A stretch of DNA of 64,000 bases from CAWKPF01 sp963851415 (GTDB lineage Bacteria > Acidobacteriota > Thermoanaerobaculia > Multivoradales > Multivoraceae): assembly GCA_963851415.1 (NCBI GenBank), contig CAWKPF010000003.1, positions 682,001 to 746,000 on the forward strand, written 5' to 3'. The translations under genes were made by a program, and so were the position numbers. Of this stretch, positions 8,335 to 15,969 are shown in pieces (positions within the stretch are counted from its first letter, which is position 1; each line of letters starts with the position of its first letter). The notes under the pieces are model-generated. The model worked only from the letters and a program-made list of their open reading frames with translations, did not search any database and was not told the origin of the DNA.

Positions 8335-8742
8335 TCAGTGGGTGATGACGGGCTTCAGGGTCCTGGCCTGCGCGATCCAGTTCTCGATCGCGCGGACCGT
8401 GGGCGCCCGCCTCACCAGTTTCTTTTTGTCATTGACGACGGCCATCTGGTCGAACAGCTTTACGGCGCGCCGCCTCTTCAGCTCCTTGACGGTATCGACC
8501 CCCGCTGCCTCGAGGAGCTCGCTGTACTCTTCGCCGACTCCCTTGATCCGCATGAGGTCGGCCATATTGGCCCACTTCAGGAGTAGCTTCTCGCTGATTC
8601 CGGTGACCCTGGAGACGTCGCGGCGCCCCTTGCGGTTGCAGCAGAGCCGCAGGAGGGCGCCGGTGGTCCGGATCTCTGCCGCCGACAGTTTTCGAGCGTT
8701 GGCTGCGGCAATCCCTTCGATCGTCTGAATGCCGTAGTTCAC
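8335..8742 (-). CDS. DUF4332 helix-hairpin-helix protein
   Basis: A 135-residue protein with two helix-hairpin-helix-like units: GIQTIEGIAAANARKLSAAE near the N-terminus and LMRIKGVGEEYSELLEAAGV at about 63-82, followed by VDTVKELKRRR. This arrangement is typical of DUF4332. The motif suggests non-specific DNA or protein contact, but no function is established. It lies 26 bases upstream of dodecin and 12 bases downstream of the BON-LysM gene, so it is inside an operon. The Arg/Lys-rich middle (RLCCNRKGRRD) supports nucleic-acid affinity, as inference only. Confidence 0.7.
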   Translation of the reverse strand: MNYGIQTIEGIAAANARKLSAAEIRTTGALLRLCCNRKGRRDVSRVTGISEKLLLKWANMADLMRIKGVGEEYSELLEAAGVDTVKELKRRRAVKLFDQMAVVNDKKKLVRRAPTVRAIENWIAQARTLKPVITH

Positions 8743-8754
8743 CTTGGCCTCTTT

Positions 8755-9258
8755 CTACTCCGACAGCGCGGGGATGCGCAGCACCTGTCCGGGGTAGATC
8801 TTGTCCGGATCCGACAGCATCGGCTTGTTGGCCTCGAAGATCACGGGATACTTCATGGCGTTGCCATAGTGCTCCTTGGCGATCTTGGACAGGCTGTCGC
8901 CCGACTTCACGGTGTAGAACGTCGCCGGAGGCTCCGGGTTCAGGACTTCCAGACGATCGTCGACTTCGCCGATCCCTGCAGTGTTGCCGCAGCACAGAAC
9001 GACCTTCTCGGCGACCTCTCTGGTGTCCACCTTGCCGTTGACTGTGGCCTTCTCGCCTTCGACTTCGATCTCGAGATCGGTGACCTCGAGATCGTTGGCC
9101 TCGACCGCCTTGCGCAGCGCGATGGCGCGCACGTCGTCGAGGGTGGGGCCGGTGGCCATGCGGCCCTGGGCATCTACCTGAGGCGCCTCTGTCTTCTTGT
9201 CGTCGTCCGAGCCGAAGAGCTTGTCTCCGACGTCCCTTACGAAACTGAACAAACCCAT
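8755..9258 (-). CDS. BON-LysM domain protein (YgaU/Kbp type)
   Basis: A 167-residue protein. The ATG at 9258 is chosen because GGGAGACAGAC lies just upstream. A BON domain spans roughly residues 40-90 (DDVRAIALRKAVEANDLEV) and a LysM domain covers the C-terminal 50 residues (YTVKSGDSLSKIAKEHYGN). E. coli Kbp (YgaU), with the same order, binds potassium and is linked to osmotic stress. No signal peptide is present, as in Kbp. CCGN in the BON loop is unusual. A 19-bp tandem duplication lies 21-62 bases upstream of the start. Confidence 0.82.
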   Translation of the reverse strand: MGLFSFVRDVGDKLFGSDDDKKTEAPQVDAQGRMATGPTLDDVRAIALRKAVEANDLEVTDLEIEVEGEKATVNGKVDTREVAEKVVLCCGNTAGIGEVDDRLEVLNPEPPATFYTVKSGDSLSKIAKEHYGNAMKYPVIFEANKPMLSDPDKIYPGQVLRIPALSE

Positions 9259-9279
9259 GTCTGTCTCCCTTGTGTGTTG

Positions 9280-9320
9280 AGGACTTCGTTTCCAAAAAAG
9301 GACTTCGTCTGCCAAAAAAA
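9280..9320. repeat. 19-bp imperfect tandem repeat upstream of BON-LysM gene
   Basis: AGGACTTCGT plus an A-tract occurs at 9280-9298 and again at 9299-9320. On the minus strand this gives two T-tracts, each preceded by ACGAAGTCCT or a variant, just upstream of the BON-LysM ribosome binding site. Confidence 0.85.
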
Positions 9321-9347
9321 TCGAGGGCTTCTCTGTCTGGGGGGCGA

Positions 9348-9956
9348 TCAGCGACCGCTGAGCAGGCTCCCGAGGAGACTCGACCCGAGCCGCGCGATGT
9401 CGTCCGACATGTCGCCGTCGCCGTCCTGGTCGAGTAGCTTCGAGAAGATCCCCATGGTGCCTGGGTCGACGCTCTCGGCTCGTGAGCGCTCCTGGTCGAG
9501 CATTCCAGCGAGATCGGAAACGCCGAAGGAGCTGCCCGCCGCCCGCCGTTGCTTGGCCAGCGCGCCCATCACCAGCGGTGCCAACATGGAGAGCAGGGTG
9601 GTGGCCTGGCGCATGTCGAGGCCGCTCATCTTGCTGATCGCCGCTTCTGCATTGCTGCGCCGACCTCCCAGGACGTGGCCGAGAATGGCCTCGCCGCCAC
9701 CGGTGCCCGAGCCCCCGAGAAAGCTGCCGAGGTCGTCCAGAACGCTGCCGTCGTGGTCGCGGTCGAGCGCTGCCAGAAGCGCTCCAGCGCCCTCGGTCGT
9801 GCGGCTGTTCTTGGCAAGGGCACCCATCAGCAACGGTACCGCGCCCGCGATAGCCGTGTTGACCTGGGTCTTGTCCACCCCGCCCAGGGCGGACGCGATC
9901 TCGCCGGCATGCTGGCCGGCCACCTGCTGCATGAGTGATTCCATCAGCGTGCTCAT
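9348..9956 (-). CDS. DUF937 family protein with Asp-rich calcium-type loops
   Basis: A 202-residue protein. ATG 9956 is chosen for the AGGAG a few bases upstream; the open frame extends further but without protein-like sequence. It contains two related halves, each with a hydrophobic segment (IAGAVPLLMGALAKNSR and LSMLAPLVMGALAKQRR) and an Asp-rich loop (DRDHDGSVLDDLG and DQDGDGDMSDDIA) that resembles EF-hand or dockerin calcium loops. This is the standard look of DUF937 (YidB-like), whose function is unknown. It is first in the cluster with BON-LysM, DUF4332 and dodecin, a set that suggests storage or stress physiology. Confidence 0.78.
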   Translation of the reverse strand: MSTLMESLMQQVAGQHAGEIASALGGVDKTQVNTAIAGAVPLLMGALAKNSRTTEGAGALLAALDRDHDGSVLDDLGSFLGGSGTGGGEAILGHVLGGRRSNAEAAISKMSGLDMRQATTLLSMLAPLVMGALAKQRRAAGSSFGVSDLAGMLDQERSRAESVDPGTMGIFSKLLDQDGDGDMSDDIARLGSSLLGSLLSGR

Positions 9957-10074
9957 CAGTATCTCCTCAGGGGTTTGCCAGGGCATTCGCTCTCTGCCGG
10001 GAAGCAGATTCGTCCAGAGGGCTCGGAGTCGGGGTTGGCGATGCGCATGGTCTCGGAAGGAGGGGCTTCTCCGG

Positions 10075-10788
10075 TCACTCTCCCGAGAGTACGGAGTCGG
10101 CACCCGTGACCGGAGTCTGACCGACCTCGACCTCGATCTCCTGGGTGCCGAAGGCCTCGTGCCAGACGCCGAGGGTGTAGCTGCCAGCCGGCAGAGGTGG
10201 GATCGAGTACTTGCCGTCAGCGTCCGTGACCGCGAAGTAGGGGTGGTCCATGACGAACAGATAGGCGGCCATCCAGGGATGCACGTCGCACTTGAACTTG
10301 ACGGCCTCCTCCGGCACCTGGAAGGTCTTGATGCGCGGTGCCTGGCCCGGGGGCTGGCCGAGGTTGAACGGGCGGTTCTTGTCGGCCATGCAGCGCACGT
10401 TGTGCAGCGTCGGGTCGGTGTTCTCGACGCTCAGCTCCTGCTGGACGATGATCCCCTGGACTCGAGGCTCGAACATGCAGCCCTCTTGATTCAGGGACAC
10501 CGGCTCGGTGGGCACCGGCGAATCGCCTGCGGGCGGGTTCTTCACCCAGACAAAGGCGTTCTTGACGCCGCCTTCGTCGCTCACGACGCGGGCCTCGTCG
10601 AGAACCGTCTTGCCCTCGGTGGCTTTCTCGCAGGCCGGATCGGCGGCCATTCGAATCGCCCGAACTCGGAACGCCGGACCGTCGTAGGTCACGGTTCCCG
10701 ACACGGACTGTTGAGCTGACGAAGCGAGCGGCAGACCGAGGAGAAAGGCGAGCGAGAGGAGACACGATGAGCCGACGAAACGATGCAC
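10075..10788 (-). CDS. Secreted cupredoxin-like protein with carboxypeptidase-regulatory domain
   Basis: A 237-residue protein with signal peptide (SLAFLLGLPLASSAQQ). The body contains a plastocyanin-like fold with candidate type 1 copper ligands: His in TLHNVRC, then Cys, His and Met in KFKCDVHPWM. The C-terminal 50 residues (DADGKYSIPPLPAGSYTLGV) form a carboxypeptidase-regulatory-like beta-sandwich. Such proteins are sometimes annotated as methylamine utilization proteins, but electron transfer in the periplasm is only an inference from the ligand set. It is transcribed alone, 118 bases before the DUF937 gene. Its upstream region carries the S4 terminator. Confidence 0.72.
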   Translation of the reverse strand: MHRFVGSSCLLSLAFLLGLPLASSAQQSVSGTVTYDGPAFRVRAIRMAADPACEKATEGKTVLDEARVVSDEGGVKNAFVWVKNPPAGDSPVPTEPVSLNQEGCMFEPRVQGIIVQQELSVENTDPTLHNVRCMADKNRPFNLGQPPGQAPRIKTFQVPEEAVKFKCDVHPWMAAYLFVMDHPYFAVTDADGKYSIPPLPAGSYTLGVWHEAFGTQEIEVEVGQTPVTGADSVLSGE

Positions 10789-10920
10789 GGGGTCTGACCT
10801 CCGGATGGCGAACAGGGTGTGAGTGCGGCCCTGGACTGGGGGGCCCGAGAAGGCTGAATCGGATTCTCGACTGTAGCAGAGCCTCGGGTCTGTCGCGCCC
10901 CGGAAACGGGTGGGATCTGC

Positions 10921-10954
10921 AAAAAGAAACAGCCCCGGCCGAAGACCGGGGCTG
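10921..10954 (-). terminator. Intrinsic terminator of rpsD
   Basis: A perfect 9-bp stem CAGCCCCGG/CCGGGGCTG with a 7-base loop. On the minus strand it runs into TTTCTTTTT, 41 bases after the rpsD stop. Confidence 0.9.
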
Positions 10955-10994
10955 CTTCCAGAGTTGCTCTTCCCGAGCCGGCGACGCGGCAGGA

Positions 10995-11633
10995 TCAGCG
11001 CGAGTAGAACTCGACGACGAGCGGCACCTCGCAGACCACGGGTACTTCGTCGCGATTCGGCTCCGCGTTCAAGGTCGCCTTGTAGCCGGTGTCGTCGACG
11101 GTCAGGTATCCGGGAATGGCCGAGGCAGAGCGGGGCTCGTTGAAGATCCGCAGCTTGCGGCTCTTCTCTCGGACCTCGATCTCGTCTCCGGGCCGGACCC
11201 GGTAGGACGGGATGTCGACCTTGCTGCCGTTGACGTGGATGTGGCCATGGCCCACCACCTGACGGGCCGCGAAGATCGTGGGAGCGAACCCGGTGCGCAT
11301 CACCAGGGCGTCGAGGCGAGTCTCGAGCATCTCCACGAGGTTGTCTCCGGTCACGCCCTTCTTTGCGGCTGCACGCGCAAAGTAGTTGCGCAGCTGCCGC
11401 TCGCTGACGTTGTACTGGAAACGCAAACGCTGCTTCTCGAGCAGTTGACGACCGTAGTTGGACTGGCGTCGTCGGCGCTTCATGCCGTGCATGCCCGGTC
11501 CGTAGTTCTTCTTTTCCATGAAGCGCGTCGCTTTGGGGGTGAGAGCCACTCCGAGCTTGCGCGAATACTTGACCTTGGGGCCGTTGAACTTCACTTCTAT
11601 CTCTCCGGTGCCGAATCGAAGTTCCCGCGCCAT
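10995..11633 (-). CDS. rpsD: 30S ribosomal protein S4
   Basis: A 212-residue S4, the usual length. The globular N-terminal part reads KVKYSRKLGVALTPKATRF with none of the four zinc-binding cysteines, so this is the zinc-free C-minus form. KQRLRFQYNVSERQLRNYF and the S4 RNA-binding domain (LETRLDALVMRTGFAPTIFA, VNGSKVDIPSYRVRPGDEIEV) are well conserved. S4 nucleates 30S assembly and often represses its own operon. Here it is a single-gene unit with its own terminator, outside the alpha operon (no rpsK, rpoA or rplQ next to it), so it may be a relocated sole copy or a paralogue. Confidence 0.95.
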   Translation of the reverse strand: MARELRFGTGEIEVKFNGPKVKYSRKLGVALTPKATRFMEKKNYGPGMHGMKRRRRQSNYGRQLLEKQRLRFQYNVSERQLRNYFARAAAKKGVTGDNLVEMLETRLDALVMRTGFAPTIFAARQVVGHGHIHVNGSKVDIPSYRVRPGDEIEVREKSRKLRIFNEPRSASAIPGYLTVDDTGYKATLNAEPNRDEVPVVCEVPLVVEFYSR

Positions 11634-11944
11634 CGCGAGGGGGGTCTTCGTCCGGTCGTGGGTTTTGTCATTGGTTGGCTTCTGAGTGAGCGCAGACTCC
11701 GAAGCCCCTACGACAGCCGTCGTGCTCCCGAACAGCCGCCTGCCCGCGCCCTTGTTTCTCTTCGAGCGCTCTCATCGAGAGGCGTCCGGGAGATGAGGCG
11801 GGCAGAGGGGCCCGCCAGGGGAGCGATGGGGTTACGCTCGACCCCGCGATCTCTGCCGACCGCAAGGCCTACAGACACCGCCAGATTCGAGAAGCACAGC
11901 GGCGAATGGTAGCAGAAAACAGCCTTGCCGTGCTGGCCCCGGAC
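11634..11944. other. Intergenic region upstream of rpsD
   Basis: 311 bases between the rpsD start and the radical SAM stop, both genes on the minus strand. The rpsD promoter must lie here. I see no clear sigma-70 boxes, hairpin terminator, repeat or credible small gene. Confidence 0.4.
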
Positions 11945-13003
11945 TCAGAGCAGCGGCAGCTGGACGCCGCCAGGTCGACGAAAGGCCTCTGACGACAGAT
12001 CGAAGCGGCCCTTCTCGATGCCCAGCCTCCGGCAGGTCGTGCGGTGGAGCGCGGCGATCTGATCGGCAAAGACCCCCTCGCCCCTCATCCGGCGCCCCCA
12101 GGCCGTGTCGTTGAGATCTCCGCCACGCAGTTCCCGCAGCCGGGAGAGCACGCGGTCGGCCCGCAGGGGGCGGTGCTCCCGAAGCCAGGCGGTGAACTGA
12201 TCTCGCAGACTGAAGGGCAGGCGCAGCAGGATCCAGTGAGCCGCACTGGCGCCGGCTTCGACGGCCGCCTCGAGAATCGCGGGTAGCTCGTGATCGGTCA
12301 ATCCCGGAATCAGCGGAGCCACGAAGACACCGCAGGGAATGCCCGCGTCGCTGAGCTCGGCGATCGCGCGCAGTCTTCGCTTCGGCGACGACGCACGGGG
12401 CTCGAGGACTCGGGAGAGGCTCGGGTCGAGCGTCGTGATCGACAGCACGACGCCGACCGCCCGATGGCGGGCCAGCTCCCTCAGCGCATCCAGGTCGCGG
12501 GTCACCAGGTGGTTCTTGGTCACGATGACCACGGGGTTGCGATACTGAGCCAACACCTCGAGGCAGGCTCCGGTGATGCCGAGCTTGCGCTCCACCGGTT
12601 GATAGGGGTCGGTGACGCCGGAGAGGGCGAGAGTGCGCGGCCGCCAGCTCGAACGGTCGAGCTCTCTGCGCAGTAGCTCGGCGGCGCGCGGTTTGACCAG
12701 AATCCGCGTCTCGAAGTCCAGTCCAGCGGAGAACCCCAGATACTCGTGGGTGGGTCGCGCATAGCAGTACGAGCAACCGTGCTCGCAGCCCCGATAGGGA
12801 TTCAGACTGACGTCGAACGGGAGATCGGGGCTGTTGTTGTGGCTGAGAATGGACTGCGAGCGGTCGACGAGGTAGCGCGTGTCCGGTGCGCCCGGTGGCT
12901 CGTCGGCGTCCCACTCGACCTCGAGGCGCTCGAACCGTCCCTTCGGGCTCGCCACGGCGCCTCGTCCCTTGAACGAGCTTCGTCCCTTGGAGGCCTGGCT
13001 CAC
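11945..13003 (-). CDS. Radical SAM protein, PA0069 family
   Basis: A 352-residue protein. The start is GTG 13003, whose GTGA overlaps the TGA of the upstream kinase gene by 4-base coupling. The radical SAM cluster motif is C-x3-C-x2-C in YRGCEHGCSYCYARPTHEYL, with LALSGVTDPYQPVE and VVIVTKNHLVTRDLD as in the PA0069/spore-photoproduct-lyase-like group. It binds a 4Fe-4S cluster and cleaves SAM; the reaction is unknown for this family. An 18-bp periodic repeat near the start (TCGTCCCTTG at 12962 and 12980) encodes the two KGR units. Coupling to a Ser/Thr kinase gene is unexpected. Confidence 0.85.
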   Translation of the reverse strand: MSQASKGRSSFKGRGAVASPKGRFERLEVEWDADEPPGAPDTRYLVDRSQSILSHNNSPDLPFDVSLNPYRGCEHGCSYCYARPTHEYLGFSAGLDFETRILVKPRAAELLRRELDRSSWRPRTLALSGVTDPYQPVERKLGITGACLEVLAQYRNPVVIVTKNHLVTRDLDALRELARHRAVGVVLSITTLDPSLSRVLEPRASSPKRRLRAIAELSDAGIPCGVFVAPLIPGLTDHELPAILEAAVEAGASAAHWILLRLPFSLRDQFTAWLREHRPLRADRVLSRLRELRGGDLNDTAWGRRMRGEGVFADQIAALHRTTCRRLGIEKGRFDLSSEAFRRPGGVQLPLL

Positions 13004-15816
13004 GAGCGTGCACCGTCCCGCAAGCCAGCCAGTCGCTGCGCCCGGGTGCGAATCCACCGATGCCCCACGCTCGTGAGCGGGGTCGACTCGGCCTCGGTCA
13101 GCAGTCGAACGGCCTCTCGGTCGTCGTCTTCGGTTCTCCGCGGCCGAGCCAGCAGAGCCCCGGCCAGTTCGATACGAGCCTCGGCAACCTGCCAGTGATC
13201 GTCGGGAAGCAACTCGAGGCGAATCGCCAGTCCCTCGCGGAGCAGCGGCTCAGCGTCGGCGGCCCGCTCCCGATCGGTCATCACGGCGCCCAGCCCGATG
13301 AGCGTTTCTGCCAGCTGGATCGGCACGCCGTCGGCTCGTTGGGCTTCCAGGGCGGTGCGCAGGAGTCGCTCGGCGCCCTCCGGATCGCCCGCACGGTGGC
13401 GTGCGATGCCGAGGAGGCTCCTCACGCGCGTGCTCGGACGGCTCCCGGGCGTGGTCAGCCGCTCGAATCTGTCCAGGCCGTTCCGGTAGAGGAGGAGGGC
13501 TTCGTCGAGGTCTCCCAGCGCGACGTCGAGGCCCGCCAGATTGATCTCCATCGCGATGCGATTGAAGGCGTCCGGGCCGGCGTTTCCTCGACTGAGATCG
13601 ACGGCCCTGCGTAGAGGAGAGGCAGCCTCTTCGAAGCGCCCCTGGTCCATCAGCACCTTGCCCAGATTGGACAGCGTGGACGCCAGCCCCGGATGCTCCG
13701 AACCGAGCGTGCGCTCGGCGGTGCCTAGGGCGTCGCGGTAGAGGTCTTCAGCCTCCTGGTAGGAACCGAGTCGGTGCAGCGTGACGGCGATGTTGTTGCG
13801 GGTGGACGAGACTTGTGGGTGGTCGTCCCCGTGGATCGAGACCAAGGTGGCCAATCCGTGTCGTTTCAGAGCCAGTGCCTCATCCACCTGGCCCAGTTCC
13901 TCGAGCGCAACGGCGAGCGTGATCTCCTCGATGGCCGTACCGGCCTCCTCGCCGAGGGCCTGCCAGAGACGCAAGGCTCTGCGATGTTGCTCGGCGGCCA
14001 TCTCTGGGCGACCGGAAATGCCATCCAGGCGGCCGAGCTCGCGGTGAACCTGTGCGGCCTGGGTCGTCTCCGCGGCGTCGCTCGCGCGAAGGAGCTCGAG
14101 AGCTTCCCCCAGTAGCGCTCCGATGGGCTCGGTGTTCCCCTGGTCACGATAGGTGCTGGCGAGCAGCCGGAGAGCGTCGGCCAGGAAGACCCCATCGGTG
14201 GGCTCCACCGCGCGAAGGTCTTCGATCGCTTCTTCGAGCACCGCTGCCGACCTCGGGAGGTCGCCCAGCCCGGCGTAGGCCGATCCGATGGTCGATAGGA
14301 CCTCTCCCCGCATTGCGGGCTGGTCAGCCAACTCGCTCCGCACCCTGGCCTCGCCTCGATCGAGCAGATCGCGGGCGGTCAGCTGGCCGGCGGAGTCGGA
14401 CTGCGGGCTCGCCGCGTCGAAGAGGCCGCGCAGGAGTCCCGAGATTCTCTGCGCCTTGCGGGCCTCGGCACGAGCACGGTCGCGCTCCTCCGAGGCGATG
14501 CGCTCTTGCCGGGCGAGCGCGATCATGAAGCCGGCGACGACGACGACGGCCGTGAGAGCGGTTGCCGTCGCGAAGCGGTGGCGGAGCACGAACTTTCCGG
14601 TTCGGTAGCGCCAGGTGCTCGGACGCGACTCGATCGGCATTCCGTTCAGGTACCGGCGAATGTCGTCGGCCATTTCGCCCACCGAGCGGAACCGCTGCTG
14701 GGGCGCCTCACGCAGTGCCTTGGAAACGATCACTGCCAGATCTCCGCGAAGCGCCTCCCGCCCCTTAGCCGGCGATTCGTCCTCGCCGACAGCCGTGGAT
14801 CCCCCCAGAAGACGGCGCAACACGAGTCCCAGGGAGTAGATATCCGTGGCGGTAGAGACCGGGCGGTTGGCTCGCTGCTCCGGGGAGGCGTAACCCGGGG
14901 TCATCGGTTGGAACCGGGTCGATTCCTCCTCGGGGGGTCGCTGCGGCTCGGAGGGATCCGTCGCCGGGGCGAGAATCTTCCCGACCCCGAAGTCGAGCAG
15001 CTTCACGGTACCTGTCTCGGTGCTGCTCTCGGTGCTGCCATCGCTGCCGCTACCCGTGTTGCTGGCGGTGACGTGGATGTTTCCCGGCTTCAGGTCCCGG
15101 TGGATGACCAGGTTCTGATGGGCATACTCGACCGCTCCACACACGTCGAGGAAGAGCCGGAGTCGCTGCTCGGTGTCGAGACCGTGACGCTCGCAATACT
15201 GGTCGATGGGCTCTCCGTCGATCAGCTCCATGACCAGGTAGGGGAAGCCGTCGGCGGTCACTCCGCCGTCCAGCAGTCGTGCGATGTTCTCGTGCTCGAG
15301 GCGGGCCAGGATCTGGCGCTCGACGCGGAACCGCCGCTCCATCTCGGGAGTTTCCAGGCCTCGCGGGATCACCTTGAAGGCGACCTTCTTCTCGAAGTGA
15401 TCGTCGGCGCGCTCCGCTTGGTAGACGACGCCCATGCCGCCACGGCCGAGCACCCTCCCCAGCACGTACCGATCGATCCGTCGGCCACTCTCGGGCGACG
15501 AAGCGGGCTCGCCTTCGAGCTCGCTCTCGCGCTCGATCTCCATCAACAGATCGGGGAGGGCACGGGCCGCCCCTTCGTCGAGCACGTCCTGGCGCCGCCC
15601 CACGCAGGCGAGAAGCTGCTCGACTTCGCGACGAAGAGCACGGTCCCCGTCACACAGCTCGTCGAGCCGATCCTCGGTGACGCTGTCAGCGCCGTGCTTC
15701 GGGACTGTCTCTGCGAAGGGGCCGTCCGTAGTCTTGCCGCGCGACGAGTCGAGAATCTGGTCGAGGACCCACTCGACGCGCTTCCAGGGGACTTGCTCTT
15801 GCGGCGACGGGTTCAC
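13000..15816 (-). CDS. Transmembrane Ser/Thr protein kinase with TPR domain
   Basis: A 938-residue protein. An N-terminal region of about 110 residues precedes the kinase domain (about 117-395): Gly loop GRGGMGVV at 124-131, Lys148 in VAFKV, HRDLKPGN at 239-246, and DFG at 275-277. Between the catalytic loop and DFG there is a Ser/Thr/Gly-rich insert of about 16 extra residues (SNTGSGSDGSTESSTETG). A single membrane helix (about 414-434) is followed by TPR repeats to about residue 900 (STIGSAYAGLGDLPRSAAVL, STRNNIAVTLHRLGSYQEAE). Kinase inside and TPR outside is the usual layout in Acidobacteriota. An ECF sigma factor lies 1.6 kb away and may act with it. Confidence 0.9.
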   Translation of the reverse strand: MNPSPQEQVPWKRVEWVLDQILDSSRGKTTDGPFAETVPKHGADSVTEDRLDELCDGDRALRREVEQLLACVGRRQDVLDEGAARALPDLLMEIERESELEGEPASSPESGRRIDRYVLGRVLGRGGMGVVYQAERADDHFEKKVAFKVIPRGLETPEMERRFRVERQILARLEHENIARLLDGGVTADGFPYLVMELIDGEPIDQYCERHGLDTEQRLRLFLDVCGAVEYAHQNLVIHRDLKPGNIHVTASNTGSGSDGSTESSTETGTVKLLDFGVGKILAPATDPSEPQRPPEEESTRFQPMTPGYASPEQRANRPVSTATDIYSLGLVLRRLLGGSTAVGEDESPAKGREALRGDLAVIVSKALREAPQQRFRSVGEMADDIRRYLNGMPIESRPSTWRYRTGKFVLRHRFATATALTAVVVVAGFMIALARQERIASEERDRARAEARKAQRISGLLRGLFDAASPQSDSAGQLTARDLLDRGEARVRSELADQPAMRGEVLSTIGSAYAGLGDLPRSAAVLEEAIEDLRAVEPTDGVFLADALRLLASTYRDQGNTEPIGALLGEALELLRASDAAETTQAAQVHRELGRLDGISGRPEMAAEQHRRALRLWQALGEEAGTAIEEITLAVALEELGQVDEALALKRHGLATLVSIHGDDHPQVSSTRNNIAVTLHRLGSYQEAEDLYRDALGTAERTLGSEHPGLASTLSNLGKVLMDQGRFEEAASPLRRAVDLSRGNAGPDAFNRIAMEINLAGLDVALGDLDEALLLYRNGLDRFERLTTPGSRPSTRVRSLLGIARHRAGDPEGAERLLRTALEAQRADGVPIQLAETLIGLGAVMTDRERAADAEPLLREGLAIRLELLPDDHWQVAEARIELAGALLARPRRTEDDDREAVRLLTEAESTPLTSVGHRWIRTRAQRLAGLRDGARS

Positions 15817-15969
15817 GGTGAGGCCAAGCTACCAGAGGTCGCCCGGGATCGGAGGCTCCACGGCCTCGAGCGCAGGGATTTGTCGGGATGGATCGGCCTT
15901 TTGCGATAGGGGGTTGAATTCACCCTTTTTCAGCGCCCCGGTTCGACTCAGACTCCAGAGGTACTCGCC

